Below, one piece after another: positions 27,121 to 35,495 of a stretch of DNA of 64,000 nucleotides. The notes below the pieces were generated by a model. The model ran no database searches and was not told the origin of the DNA. It was given only the letters and a program-made list of their open reading frames with translations. Where the stretch lies: the NCBI RefSeq assembly GCF_030816235.1, contig NZ_JAUSXT010000001.1:434001-498000 (forward strand), given 5' to 3'. The stretch is from Microbacterium sp. W4I4. Lineage in GTDB: Bacteria > Actinomycetota > Actinomycetes > Actinomycetales > Microbacteriaceae. Positions within the stretch are counted from its first letter, which is position 1. Each line of letters begins with the position of its first letter. A program made the position numbers and the translations under genes.

Positions 27121-28356
27121 ATGGATGCCGCAGGCAACATCTCCTGGGTGATCACCGCCACTGCGCTCGTTCTGCTCATGACGCCTGGCGTCGCATTCTT
27201 CTACGGCGGTCTCGTCAAGGCGAAGAGCGTCATCAGCATGATGATGATGAGCTTCGGGGCCATCGGGCTCATCGCCGTTCTCTGGTTGCTGTACGGCTTC
27301 GCGATGAGTGCCGTCGAATCGCCCTGGCAGTTCGCCGGCAACCCGTTCTCGGACTTCGGCCTCGCCGAGTCCTCGCAGGAGCCGGGCGCGAACGTCGCCC
27401 TCCTCTCGGTTGCTTACGGTGCGACCTTCGCGATCATCACGGTCGCTCTGATCTCCGGCGCGATCGCCGACCGCGCCAAGTTCGGCCCCTGGCTGATCTA
27501 CGTCGGCATCTTCGGCACTCTCGGGTACTTCCCGATCGCCGCATGGGTCTGGGGCGGCGGCTGGGTCATGAACCTCGGCTCGATGCTGTTCGGTGAGGAC
27601 AGCGGAATCGCTGTGATCGACTATGCCGGTGGTACGGCCGTGCACATCAACGCCGGTGCTGCGGCGCTCGCTCTGGCGATCGTTCTCGGCAAGCGCATCG
27701 GCTTCCAGAAGGGCATCCAGAGGCCCCACAACGTGCCGCTGGCGCTGCTGGGCGCTGCGCTGCTGTGGTTCGGATGGTTCGGTTTCAACGCCGGGGCCAC
27801 CTGGCTGAACGAGGACCTCGCAGGTGCCGGCCTCATCATGATCAACACGCTCGGCGCGGCTGCCGCCGGCATCCTGGGCTGGATCCTGGTGGAGAAGCTC
27901 AAGGATGGCAAGCCGACCTCGGTCGGTGCGGTTTCGGGTCTCGTCGCCGGTCTCGTCGCCATCACCCCCGCCTGCGCCAACCTGACCCCTGGCTGGTCCG
28001 TGCTGCTGGGCGCGCTCTCCGGCATCGTCTGCGCCCTCGCGATCGAACTGAAGTTCCGCTTCGGCTACGACGACTCGCTCGACGTGGTCGGCCTGCACCT
28101 GGTGGGCGGTCTCTTCGGAACCGTCTACCTCGGCTTCTTCGCCACGGGCCAGGGCCTGTTCGTCGGCGGTGACGCTCGACTGCTCGCCGTGCAGGTGATC
28201 GCCTCGCTCGGCGTCATGGTCTACTCGTTCATCGCGTCGTTCGTGATCGGATTCGCGATCGAGAAGACGATCGGCTTCCGCGTGAACAGCGAGGAAGAGG
28301 TCGCCGGTGTCGACCTGGCCGTGCACGGAGAGGCCGGTTACGCACTGGTCGAGTGA
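27121..28356 (+). CDS. amtB: Ammonium transporter
   Basis: A 411-residue Amt/MEP/Rh-family channel with eleven predicted membrane helices. Landmarks are MTPGVAFFYGGLVKAKS in the first helix, the signature-like region GPWLIYVGIFGTLGYFPIAAWVWGGGWV, the pore histidine in GGTAVHINAGAAALALA, the GWFGFNAGA helix, TSVGAVSGLVAGLVAITPACANLTP and the second pore histidine in DVVGLHLVGGLFGTVYLG. The start is the ATG at 27121, six bases after GTGAGG, not the GTG at 27109. No glnK (PII) or glnD gene follows, unlike many actinobacterial amtB operons. GlnR-like repeats upstream suggest nitrogen-limitation control. Confidence 0.95.
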   Translation: MDAAGNISWVITATALVLLMTPGVAFFYGGLVKAKSVISMMMMSFGAIGLIAVLWLLYGFAMSAVESPWQFAGNPFSDFGLAESSQEPGANVALLSVAYGATFAIITVALISGAIADRAKFGPWLIYVGIFGTLGYFPIAAWVWGGGWVMNLGSMLFGEDSGIAVIDYAGGTAVHINAGAAALALAIVLGKRIGFQKGIQRPHNVPLALLGAALLWFGWFGFNAGATWLNEDLAGAGLIMINTLGAAAAGILGWILVEKLKDGKPTSVGAVSGLVAGLVAITPACANLTPGWSVLLGALSGIVCALAIELKFRFGYDDSLDVVGLHLVGGLFGTVYLGFFATGQGLFVGGDARLLAVQVIASLGVMVYSFIASFVIGFAIEKTIGFRVNSEEEVAGVDLAVHGEAGYALVE

Positions 28357-28377
28357 CCCGCGGATAGGGTGGGGTGC

Positions 28378-28983
28378 GTGAGTTCGACGAAGCGCATCCT
28401 GTCCGCGGTGGCCGACATGATCATCCGGATGCTGGCGAAGGAAGACCCGAAGCGGCCTTCCCGACCCCGGCATCCGGATGCCGTGCTTCGGCCGGACGGT
28501 CGTGCGGGCGCCCCGCCCGTGACGCGGGGTGCGCAGCATCCCGACCAGGAGGTCTCGCCCGGGCGGACGCAGGGCTCGCAGACGATCCAGGTCGATCCGG
28601 AACGCGTGCGGGACGTGAGCGTCAGCTACTCGCCGTCCCGCAACAGCCTTCCGAATGCCGGCGAGGTGATCTGGACGTGGGTGCCCTACGAGGAGAACGA
28701 CGGCCGCGGCAAGGATCGTCCCGTGCTGGTGATCGGACGGCAATCGGCCGACCGCGTGTATGCGGTGCGGATGACCAGCAAGGCGCACGACGGCGATCGC
28801 GACTTCCTCTCGATCGGCTCCGGTGACTGGGATTCGCAGGGACGCGAGTCCTGGGTGGACATCGAGCAGCTCTACAGCGTGCAGCACGAGGGGATGCGGC
28901 GCGAGGCCGCCGTGCTCGACCGCACCCGGTACGACGGCGTCGCGCAGGCGCTCATCCGGCGGTACGGCTGGGCGCGCGCCTGA
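28378..28983 (+). CDS. PemK/MazF-family toxin-like protein with long N-terminal extension
   Basis: A 201-residue protein. The C-terminal ~115 residues form a MazF/PemK-type endoribonuclease domain: NAGEVIWTWVPYEENDGRGKDRPVLVIGRQ, YAVRMTSKAHDGDRDFLSIG and SWVDIEQLYSVQHEGMRREAAVLDRTRYDGVAQALIRRYGW. The first ~85 residues are basic and proline-rich, with a short hydrophobic or amphipathic start (ILSAVADMIIRMLAKED). No antitoxin-sized gene is next to it: amtB is upstream and DUF1611 converges downstream. A TAGGGT box seven bases before the GTG suggests a leaderless transcript. This orphan form is common in actinobacteria and may not be a toxin. Confidence 0.75.
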   Translation: MSSTKRILSAVADMIIRMLAKEDPKRPSRPRHPDAVLRPDGRAGAPPVTRGAQHPDQEVSPGRTQGSQTIQVDPERVRDVSVSYSPSRNSLPNAGEVIWTWVPYEENDGRGKDRPVLVIGRQSADRVYAVRMTSKAHDGDRDFLSIGSGDWDSQGRESWVDIEQLYSVQHEGMRREAAVLDRTRYDGVAQALIRRYGWARA

Positions 28984-29006
28984 CTCGAATGCCCGGACGC
29001 GTCCGA

Positions 29007-30158
29007 TCAGGCCGCGACCGGCGCGGCGAGCTGCGGAAAGGCGAGCAGCACCATGTCGATGAGCTCGTCCGCTGACTCGGTGAGCGGGTCGGTGGTGGGG
29101 AGACCGGACTGATCGGCGATGATGCGGATGGCTTCGGGGATCTCGGCGCGGGTCATGCCCTCGTGGTTGACGGTGATCCCGATGACCTTGGCCTCGCTGA
29201 ACGTCTCGATCAGGGTGATCTCGCTGGCGAGGGTCGGCATGGCGATGCGCGGGAAGTCGCCCAGGGTGAGCCGGCGCGGCGCATGCTGGAGGATCGCCGC
29301 AGCAGGTCGGCTCCCGCGCAGGATGTACGCCGATGTCAGGTAGGCGGGGTGGCTGAGCGCCCCCTGTCCTTCCACGATGATGACATCGGGGTTCTCACCC
29401 TCGAAGGCCGCGACGACCTGGTTCTCGACCTCACCGGAGCAGTACTGCGGGATGAGCGCATCCAGCGCCACGCCGTACTTCCCGCCTTGGATGATGGTGG
29501 TCTGTCCGGTGCCGACCAGGACGGCGCGGATGCCGCGGGCGTTGAGTGCCTGCGTGAGCAGCGTTGCAGTCGTGCGTTTGCCGATCGCGCCGTCTGTGCC
29601 GAGGACGACGATGCGGGGACAGGTGACATCGAAGATGCGACCGGAGAACTGATGCAGTTCTTCGATGCGCCGCGGGCGGCGGACATCGGTGATCGTGACG
29701 CCGCTCAGCAGGCTCGCCGCGACGAACTCCACGTCATCGCCGAGGAACTCGTGCAGGCCGTTGATGATGTGCATGCCGCGGGCGATTCCGTCCAGGAGCA
29801 CGACGCGCTGCTCCGGCGAGAGACGGCCATCGCTGGGTGCGACACCGCAGATCAGGTAGTCGGGAGTGCGTCCCGCGTGTGCGATCGCCTCGTGAAGATT
29901 GGCCAGGATGGGGATGCCGTTCGCCTTGCCGTCCAGGATCATGCCCGCATCGGCGCCGGCGTTGTCGCTGTCGATCACGCTGAGAATGTCGTACTTCTCG
30001 GAGTGACGGACGAGGCCGTTGGCGGTCTTGCCGTCCTGTCGGGCGAACTGGCCCTCACAGTAGATCACGGCGGTGGAGCCGGCCGGAAGCGACGGGCCGG
30101 CAGCCGGATGTCGCTCGTCTCGCGGGAGGTCGGCATGGGTCGGGACAAGAGTTTTCAT
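29007..30158 (-). CDS. DUF1611 (DgcN-like) P-loop protein
   Basis: A 383-residue DUF1611 protein. The N-terminal Rossmann-like domain (about 30-170) contains AVIYCEGQFARQDGKTANGLVRHSEKYDILSVIDSDNAG; the C-terminal P-loop domain has a Walker A at VVLGTDGAIGKRTTATLLTQAL (about residue 195) and PDVIIVEGQGALSHPAY (about 262). DgcN in other bacteria is a D-glutamate N-acetyltransferase working with the epimerase-like DgcA; no DgcA gene is adjacent here, so the reaction is uncertain. The ATG at 30156-30158 follows GAGGA by six bases and is preferred to the longer in-frame start at 30179. Confidence 0.8.
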   Translation of the reverse strand: MKTLVPTHADLPRDERHPAAGPSLPAGSTAVIYCEGQFARQDGKTANGLVRHSEKYDILSVIDSDNAGADAGMILDGKANGIPILANLHEAIAHAGRTPDYLICGVAPSDGRLSPEQRVVLLDGIARGMHIINGLHEFLGDDVEFVAASLLSGVTITDVRRPRRIEELHQFSGRIFDVTCPRIVVLGTDGAIGKRTTATLLTQALNARGIRAVLVGTGQTTIIQGGKYGVALDALIPQYCSGEVENQVVAAFEGENPDVIIVEGQGALSHPAYLTSAYILRGSRPAAAILQHAPRRLTLGDFPRIAMPTLASEITLIETFSEAKVIGITVNHEGMTRAEIPEAIRIIADQSGLPTTDPLTESADELIDMVLLAFPQLAAPVAA

Positions 30159-30407
30159 CGGATTCCTCAGCTGTCGCACAGAGGAGGCGACAAGAAACGG
30201 AGGGCCGTGAAGCTGTCGGTCGACGAGAAGTCTTCCCTGATGGCCGGCGAAGTGCCGACAGGGCTGACGCTACCAGTCCGGTGAGGGGGGAAGGGCCGGC
30301 GAGGCTCAGCGAGGGACGGGCGGCGGTTCGCGGGTCGGGCAATCCGATCGTCCCAGGGCTCCGAACAGGTGGTGAGCCGCTGTCCGCGGCGACACGAAGG
30401 AGGAATC

Positions 30408-30800
30408 ATGCGTTTCATCCCCACCAAGGTCCACGGCATCCTCGACTACGTCGTGGGAGCGGCGCTGATCGTCGCACCGTGGCTGTTCGGATTCGCCGGT
30501 GTCGGCGGAGCCGCTGTCATCATCCCGATCGTGCTCGGTGTGGGCCTCATCGTCTACAGCCTGTTCACGAAGTACGAATGGGGTCCGTTCGGGTTCATTC
30601 CCATGCCGGTGCACCTCGCGTTCGACATCGTCGCGAGCCTGTTCCTGGCTCTCTCGCCCTGGATCTTCGGGTTCGCCGGCGAGGCGGTGAACGTCTGGCT
30701 GCCGCACGTGGTCGTCGGCGCCGCGGTCATCGTGGTCGTGCTGTTCTCGCAGACCCAGCCTCAGGGCGCGTCCGTGAAGTCCGGTGCTGTCCGCGCCTGA
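30408..30800 (+). CDS. SPW-repeat membrane protein
   Basis: A 130-residue protein with four hydrophobic helices arranged as two similar halves: HGILDYVVGAALIVAPWLFGFAG and HLAFDIVASLFLALSPWIFGFAG, each ending in the APW/SPW-(L/I)FGF signature of the SPW repeat family. The halves point to an internal duplication. Function unknown. The ATG at 30408 follows AAGGAGGAATC, a strong ribosome-binding site, which sets the start. It converges on the oxidoreductase at 30802 with one base between stops. Confidence 0.8.
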   Translation: MRFIPTKVHGILDYVVGAALIVAPWLFGFAGVGGAAVIIPIVLGVGLIVYSLFTKYEWGPFGFIPMPVHLAFDIVASLFLALSPWIFGFAGEAVNVWLPHVVVGAAVIVVVLFSQTQPQGASVKSGAVRA

Positions 30801-30801
30801 G

Positions 30802-31701
30802 TCACCCTTGCAGCGCCGTCGCGATGGCTGCGGCGGCGCTGTGGTGTTCGAAGGCGAAGCCCGTGCCGGTGAGCGCAGCCGGCACGGCATCGACGGATGC
30901 CAGCAGCAGTGCGTCAGCGGCGGGGCGTCCTAGTGCCGCGCGCAGCGCCCATGATGGTGCCGGCAGCAGGTAGGGCCGGTGGAGTCGTCGCGCAAGCTCC
31001 CGGCCGATCTGGCCCGCCGTTGCAGGGGTCGGACCGCTGAGATTGACGGGACCGGTGAGATCGGTGCTGATCACGTGACGGATCGCGCGGACCTCATCCT
31101 CGAGGGAGATCCATGGCCAGAGCTGCGTACCGGGTCCGAGTGGTCCGCCAAGGCCCATCCGGGTGAGCAGAATCATGGACTTCAGCACAGCTGCCGGATG
31201 CAGCAGCGGCGCGGTCCGCAGAAGGGCGACGCGCGTTCGGTCGGATGCTGCCAGCGCCGCACCCTCCCACTCCACGCACAGTTCCGCGAGGAATCCGCGC
31301 CCTGGCCCGGACTGCTCGTCGACGGTTGCGCCCGAGCGGTCGCCGTAGTAGCCCACGGCGGATGCTGAGATCAAGGCGGGAGCCTGGTCGCCGAGGCTCG
31401 TGAGAGCGGCCGCGAGCGTGCGCGTGGGACGCAGTCGAGATTCGCGCAGCGTCTTCTGGTAGCGCGATCCCCAGGGCAGTCGCCCGATGCTCGCCCCATT
31501 GAGGTTGACGACGGCATCCGCTCCGGCGAGCACGTCGGGGGAGAGGGCGTCGTCGTCTGTGAGCCACTCGACCTCGTGCGGAGTGCTGGCACGGCGCCTG
31601 ACGAGGTGGACGACCTCTGAGCCGTCCTCCCGCAGTGACGCGGTGAGCGCCTGCCCGATCAGACCGCTCGCGCCGGAGATGATGACTCGCTTCGGTGTCA
31701 T
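30802..31701 (-). CDS. TIGR01777-type NAD(P)-binding epimerase-like oxidoreductase
   Basis: A 299-residue atypical SDR protein. It starts with the dinucleotide fold RVIISGASGLIGQALTASL, has the family block ADAVVNLNGASIGRLPWG and YQKTLRESRLRPTRTLAAALTS, LISASAVGYYGDRSGATVDE (the Tyr-containing active site region), and the C-terminal half has WPWISLEDEVRAIRHVI and GPVNLSGPTPATAGQIGRELARRLHRP. These match the TIGR01777/YfcH-like family, function unresolved. Reading is opposite to the spermidine-synthase-like gene, leaving 70 bp for two promoters. Confidence 0.87.
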   Translation of the reverse strand: MTPKRVIISGASGLIGQALTASLREDGSEVVHLVRRRASTPHEVEWLTDDDALSPDVLAGADAVVNLNGASIGRLPWGSRYQKTLRESRLRPTRTLAAALTSLGDQAPALISASAVGYYGDRSGATVDEQSGPGRGFLAELCVEWEGAALAASDRTRVALLRTAPLLHPAAVLKSMILLTRMGLGGPLGPGTQLWPWISLEDEVRAIRHVISTDLTGPVNLSGPTPATAGQIGRELARRLHRPYLLPAPSWALRAALGRPAADALLLASVDAVPAALTGTGFAFEHHSAAAAIATALQG

Positions 31702-31771
31702 GTCCGCCTTCCGTGCTCGCCGCCTGATCTGACATTACGTCGCCGGCGATAGACGTGCGAACATCGGACCC

Positions 31772-32464
31772 ATGAGCAAGCGATTCGAGGAACTCGACTG
31801 GCAGCAGACGCCCATGGGGGAGGTGACCCTGCGGCGACGGTTCGACCTGGTTCTCGGCACTGACGTCTTCGAGGCGATCCTCAACGACGAGCACCTCATG
31901 TCGACGCACTTCACGGTCGCTGAGATCGAGCTCGCCCACCTCGGATTGGCCGCCCTCGAAGGACGCGATCTCGACGTGCTGGTCGGCGGCCTCGGACTCG
32001 GGTACACCGCGCAGGCGGTGCTCGAGCATGAGAACGTGCGCTCCCTCACGGTCGTCGAGGCGATCGACGTCGTCGTGGACTGGCACCGCCGAGCCCTGCT
32101 GCCGATCTCGGCTGCGCTCACCGCCGACCCACGCCTCAGCATCGAGATCGGCGACTTCTTCGCCCGGATGCGAGACGACCAGACGCCTCGCGTCTTCGAC
32201 GCGATCATCGTCGACATCGACCACTCGCCCAGTCACCACCTGCATCCCAGCCATGCGCCGTTCTACACGGAGGCCGGCATTCAGGCGATGCGGCGGCACC
32301 TGGCCCCTGGCGGTGTGTTCGCGCTCTGGTCGGACGATGCGCCCGACGCCGCCTTCACAGCGGTGCTCGCTGGCGTGTTCGAGCATGTGCAGGCCGAGGT
32401 CGTCGCGTTCGACAACGCGCTCACCGGCGGCCGCTCGGCAAACTCGGTCTACGTCGCGCATTGA
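31772..32464 (+). CDS. Spermidine-synthase-like protein
   Basis: A 230-residue Rossmann-fold protein of the polyamine-synthase/methyltransferase group. The nucleotide-binding site is LVGGLGLGYTAQAVLEHENVRSLTVVEAIDVVVDWHRR (about residues 72-108), where the acidic VVEAID is the ligand for the ribose; DAIIVDIDHSPSHHLHPSHAPFYTEAGIQAMRRHLAPGGVFALWSDDAP follows at about 145. The N-terminal beta-strand region is present but short, and the usual Asp for putrescine is replaced by IVDID. It may be a methyltransferase rather than a true spermidine synthase; no speD-like gene is near. Followed by the tRNA cluster. Confidence 0.7.
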   Translation: MSKRFEELDWQQTPMGEVTLRRRFDLVLGTDVFEAILNDEHLMSTHFTVAEIELAHLGLAALEGRDLDVLVGGLGLGYTAQAVLEHENVRSLTVVEAIDVVVDWHRRALLPISAALTADPRLSIEIGDFFARMRDDQTPRVFDAIIVDIDHSPSHHLHPSHAPFYTEAGIQAMRRHLAPGGVFALWSDDAPDAAFTAVLAGVFEHVQAEVVAFDNALTGGRSANSVYVAH

Positions 32465-32492
32465 GGCGTCTGCGGACCGAGGGAGGAGATTG

Positions 32493-32568
32493 TGGTGGGC
32501 GATACCGGACTCGAACCGATGACCTCTTCCGTGTGAAGGAAGCGCGCTACCAACTGCGCCAATCGCCC
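32493..32568 (-). tRNA. tRNA-Val (anticodon CAC)
   Basis: Read on the minus strand it folds as a full cloverleaf: acceptor GGGCGAT/ATCGCCC, D-arm GCGCAGTTGGTAGCGC, anticodon stem CTTCC/GGAAG around TTCACAC (anticodon CAC) and T-arm with GGTTCGAGTCC. The discriminator base is A (32496), and the genome encodes the CCA end (32493-32495). It reads GUG codons, very frequent in this GC-rich genome, and is opposite in direction to the other three tRNAs. Confidence 0.92.
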
Positions 32569-32767
32569 ATGTGGAGTTGTGTCGTGCACCGTGGCACAGA
32601 TCAAGAGCATACCCGATCAGAGCGCGGCCCCCGACACCGGGGCGCGCGCCGGGCGTGGCGTGAGGGCCGCGTTCGGGCCGGACACGCCCGGCGTCGCGCG
32701 GCGGTTTGGCGATGGGGCGAAACCTGAGCTAATGTATTCCAAGTGCCCGGGTCACCGGGAACGAAAT

Positions 32768-32840
32768 GCGGATGTAGCGCAGTTGGTAGCGCACAACCTT
32801 GCCAAGGTTGGGGTCGCGAGTTCGAGTCTCGTCATCCGCT
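32768..32840 (+). tRNA. tRNA-Gly (anticodon GCC)
   Basis: A 73-nt cloverleaf: acceptor GCGGATG/CATCCGC, D-arm with GCGCAGTTGGTAGCGC, anticodon loop TTGCCAA (GCC) between CAACC and GGTTG, and T-arm with GAGTTCGAGTCTC. CCA is not encoded. First of three plus-strand tRNAs that are likely one transcript. Confidence 0.93.
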
Positions 32841-32893
32841 CGAGTGCAGGATTCTCTCCGGAGGAGCCGGCATGTGGGTTCCAATCCACCTCT

Positions 32894-32964
32894 GGTGGCG
32901 TGGCCGAGTGGCTAGGCACCGGCCTGCAAAGCCGTTTACACGGGTTCGAATCCCGTCGCCACCT
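32894..32964 (+). tRNA. tRNA-Cys (anticodon GCA)
   Basis: A 71-nt cloverleaf: acceptor GGTGGCG/CGCCACC, anticodon loop CTGCAAA (GCA), and T-arm CGGGTTCGAATCCCG; discriminator T. CCA is not encoded. It lies 53 bp after tRNA-Gly. Confidence 0.92.
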
Positions 32965-32990
32965 CGCTGAAAACTGAATAAGCCTTTTAG

Positions 32991-33062
32991 GCGCGATTGG
33001 CGCAGCGGTAGCGCGCTTCCCTGACACGGAAGAGGTCACTGGTTCGATCCCAGTATCGCGCA
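32991..33062 (+). tRNA. tRNA-Val (anticodon GAC)
   Basis: A 72-nt cloverleaf: acceptor GCGCGAT/ATCGCGC, D-arm with GCGCAGCGGTAGCGC, anticodon loop CTGACAC (GAC) between CTTCC and GGAAG, T-arm CTGGTTCGATCCCAG; discriminator A. Much of it is near-identical to the minus-strand tRNA-Val at 32.5 kb. A strong terminator follows 19 bp on. Confidence 0.92.
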
Positions 33063-33080
33063 CAGAGTAAATACCAGATC

Positions 33081-33105
33081 AGCCCCAGTTTCCTGGGGCT
33101 TTTTT
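33081..33105 (+). terminator. Intrinsic terminator of the tRNA cluster
   Basis: AGCCCCAG pairs with CTGGGGCT around a four-base loop, immediately followed by six T residues. It is the only classical T-tract terminator noted in the window and fits the end of the tRNA transcript. Confidence 0.9.
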
Positions 33106-33167
33106 GGTTCCACTACCGTGTCGCTACCGATAGGTTCCGGTTTCCGACTGGTACTAGGGTTCGAGCT

Positions 33168-33455
33168 ATGGACCCTGCAATTGAGTACCTGCGCTCTCGT
33201 CGTGGCTTCACGGATGCCGCCAGCATGACGACCTACCGGGTCTATATTCACAACCGCGAAGTTGAAGTTGCGATCCGCGATTACGGAGACGACGTGACGC
33301 GCGGCCGCTTCTCTGCGGAGGCCCGTCTCGTCGATGTGCCCGACGGTCGCGAGCTAGTGATGAACACCTTCGGCCTGAGCTTGGGTAACCCCGACGACTC
33401 AGTCGAGGCTGCGTTAGATAACGTCCACTGGAATGTGTTCGAGTTCGAAGAGTAG
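33168..33455 (+). CDS. Unrecognised small protein next to the tRNA cluster
   Basis: A 95-residue acidic, soluble protein with no motif I recognise. It reads as a plausible globular protein (MDPAIEYLRSRRGF, YRVYIHNREVEVAIRDYG, DDSVEAALDNVHWNVFEFEE) with no internal low complexity. Base use is less GC-rich than its neighbours, which, together with its place just after a tRNA, hints at acquired DNA. Ribosome binding is weak (AGGG 13 bases upstream). It could be a small tail- or immunity-like protein; I will not assign a function. Confidence 0.5.
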   Translation: MDPAIEYLRSRRGFTDAASMTTYRVYIHNREVEVAIRDYGDDVTRGRFSAEARLVDVPDGRELVMNTFGLSLGNPDDSVEAALDNVHWNVFEFEE

Positions 33456-33578
33456 TCGCGGGCACTGTGGTACTGGTGAGGCACGGCCGCGGATGCCAAG
33501 GCGTTTACGGGGCGCTGGGCCACACTATGCTGACGAGGTCGAGACTGTGCGACGTGGGGTCGCCGAAGGGGGAACGCT

Positions 33579-33854
33579 GTGAGCACACCCGCTGGTTGGT
33601 ATGACGATGGCAGCGGCCGTCAACGTTGGTACGACGGCGTGCAATGGACCGATCACTTTGCCCCGACGCCGGTTCAACCAATGCACACGATGGGCCCGAT
33701 GACCTCGTCCCAGTTGAACGTGAAGCGCGAAGTTTCGTACGTCCGACCGCAGCAGGGCCACAGCATCGTTATGCACTTGCTGCTCGGCGTTCTCGTGGTC
33801 TGGATCAACGTCATTTACATCTCCGTCAGCCCCAACCACTATTGGCACGCGTGA
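33579..33854 (+). CDS. Small DUF2510 protein with one membrane helix
   Basis: A 91-residue protein. The N-terminus, PAGWYDDGSGRQRWYDGVQWTDHF, is a DUF2510 motif (a WYDxxxxRWWDG-type short domain found in actinobacterial membrane proteins). Residues ~62-84 are hydrophobic (SIVMHLLLGVLVVWINVIYISV), predicting a single C-terminal membrane helix with the DUF2510 part in the cytoplasm. The start is GTG at 33579. Role unknown. It lies in the lower-GC patch after the tRNAs. Confidence 0.7.
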   Translation: MSTPAGWYDDGSGRQRWYDGVQWTDHFAPTPVQPMHTMGPMTSSQLNVKREVSYVRPQQGHSIVMHLLLGVLVVWINVIYISVSPNHYWHA

Positions 33855-33869
33855 TGGTTTCTCCGAGTG

Positions 33870-34121
33870 CTACCACGTGACTATTGGAGTGAGCGGTCGG
33901 TAGCCAAGAATTGCGTTCACGTTGTTGTGAAGCTCGCTGAGGTCAATGTGGTCCCAGGGCTTCGCATTCCGAAGTGCTGCCCATCCGACGAGTCCTTCGA
34001 TGTGCTCCAGGGAGCGAAGGTAGGACGGCAGACCCAGGAAGACGCGCACGCTCTTTCTCAACGCAGTCTGGCCCACGCCGTCCGCCGGGTCGATCGCCCG
34101 GTCGCCCATGGGGCAGACCAC
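33870..34121 (-). CDS. Doubtful small ORF or gene remnant
   Basis: An 83-residue reading frame with a protein-like composition (LRKSVRVFLGLPSYLRSLE, GLVGWAALRNAKPWDHIDLSELHNNVNAILGYRP) but no family that I recognise. The frame stays open upstream of the GTG at 34121 into the end of the amidohydrolase gene, so it may be the C-terminal remnant of a longer gene rather than an intact one. No convincing ribosome-binding site is visible. The 325 bp between 33855 and 34179 hold nothing else that I can support. Confidence 0.3.
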   Translation of the reverse strand: MVCPMGDRAIDPADGVGQTALRKSVRVFLGLPSYLRSLEHIEGLVGWAALRNAKPWDHIDLSELHNNVNAILGYRPLTPIVTW

Positions 34122-34179
34122 GCCATCGAGAGTGTCGGGCGCGGGATGACCGCCGATGGTCGCCGGGTCGGCGCTCGTC

Positions 34180-35437
34180 CTACCCGCGCCCCAGCCACGC
34201 TCCCGCCGCGACGATCAGCGCCGCGGTTCCGGTCTGCAGCGTCGGCTGTATGACGGGCAGGAACAGGGGGGAGTGGTTGCCGGGTATGTCGGATTCGACG
34301 GTTCCCTTCTCGACGGCGGCGCTCCACAGCTCAGGATCCGTCCCGCCGATGCCCCAGTACGAGTACGGCACGCCCAGCGCGGTGGGGATGTCGCTGAAGT
34401 CCTCGCTCGCGGTCTGCAGCGGCAGCTCGCCTGCCTGATCTCCGAAATGCTCGCGGAAGGCCGCGGCCAGCTTCGTCGTCACGGCCTCGTCGTTGGAGGT
34501 CAGCGGGAAGCTGTCGTACACCTCGATCTCCGGCTCCTTCGGCGCACCGGACGCGACGCTCTCGGCGCGAGCGATGCGCTCGATCGCCGCGAGCATCCGC
34601 TCCCGGGTCTGCATAGTGTAGGTGCGCAGATTCAACTCCAGGATGGCGTCGTCGGGGATGATGTTGCTCTTCGTGCCGGCACGGATGCTGCCGACGGTGA
34701 GCACCGCGGGCTCGCTCGGTGGCAGCTCACGTGACACGATCGTCTGCAGCCGCACGGCGATGAACGCGGCCAGGATCACCGGATCGACGGTGTTCTGCGG
34801 CATCGAACCGTGCCCGCCGCGACCGTGCACCGTGATGCGCACACTGTCGGCGCTGGAGAGGATCGGACCGACCCGGGTGTTGACCGTCCCCGAGGGGCCG
34901 ACGAGCACATGCTGGCCCAGGGCCACGTCGGGGTGGGGGATGGCATCCGCGAGTCCGTCCTCCAGCATCCCCCGTGCTCCGTCTCCGGTCTCCTCGGCGG
35001 GGCTGGAACAGCGCGACGAGCGTGCCCTGCCAGGCATCCGGATTCTCCGACAGCAATCGCGAGGCGCCCAGCAGACAAGACACGTGCACGTCGTGGCCGC
35101 AGGCGTGCATCACGGGGGTCTGCCGACCGTCGGCATCCGTCGCCTCGGCCGTGCTCGCATAGTCGGCACCGGTCTTCTCCTGCACGGGGAGCGCGTCCAT
35201 GTCCGCGCGCAGCAGCACCGTCGGCCCCTCGCCGTTGCGCATCACGCCGATCACCCCGGTGCCGCCGATGCCCGTGGTCACCTCGAACCCCCACGCGTTC
35301 AAGCGCACGGCGAGCTCGGCCGCCGTGCGCGACTCCTGATGGGAGAGCTCCGGATGCTGATGGAGGTCGCGGTAGAACGCCTCCTGGTCCTGCCGGATCG
35401 AGTCGTATCTCGCGACGACGTCTGCGATGGTGCTCAC
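34180..35437 (-). pseudogene. M20-family amidohydrolase, frameshifted
   Basis: An M20 peptidase/amidohydrolase (N-acyl-amino-acid or hippurate hydrolase type) split over two frames. The N-terminal part (GTG at 35437) has DLHQHPELSHQESRTAAELA and the metal site MHACGHDVHVSCLLGA, and runs to GTLVALFQP. The rest continues in another frame as AEETGDGARGMLEDGL, GHGSMPQNTVDPVILAAF, IRAGTKSNIIPDDAILELNLR and TASEDFSDIPTALGVPYSYWG. The break is one extra C in a run of four (plus-strand G at 34999-35002); removing one restores QPAEET. Either a recent pseudogene or a base-calling error in a homopolymer. Otherwise the gene looks intact (~419 residues). Confidence 0.85.
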
Positions 35438-35495
35438 GGCGCTGCTCCCTCCCGGATGCCACGTGGCATCATCGCCACGATACGACCGACTTCTC

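Noticed and set aside
32991..34180. Integration site of a mobile element at tRNA-Val
   Set aside because: No second copy of the tRNA 3' end, no integrase and no flanking repeats were found.
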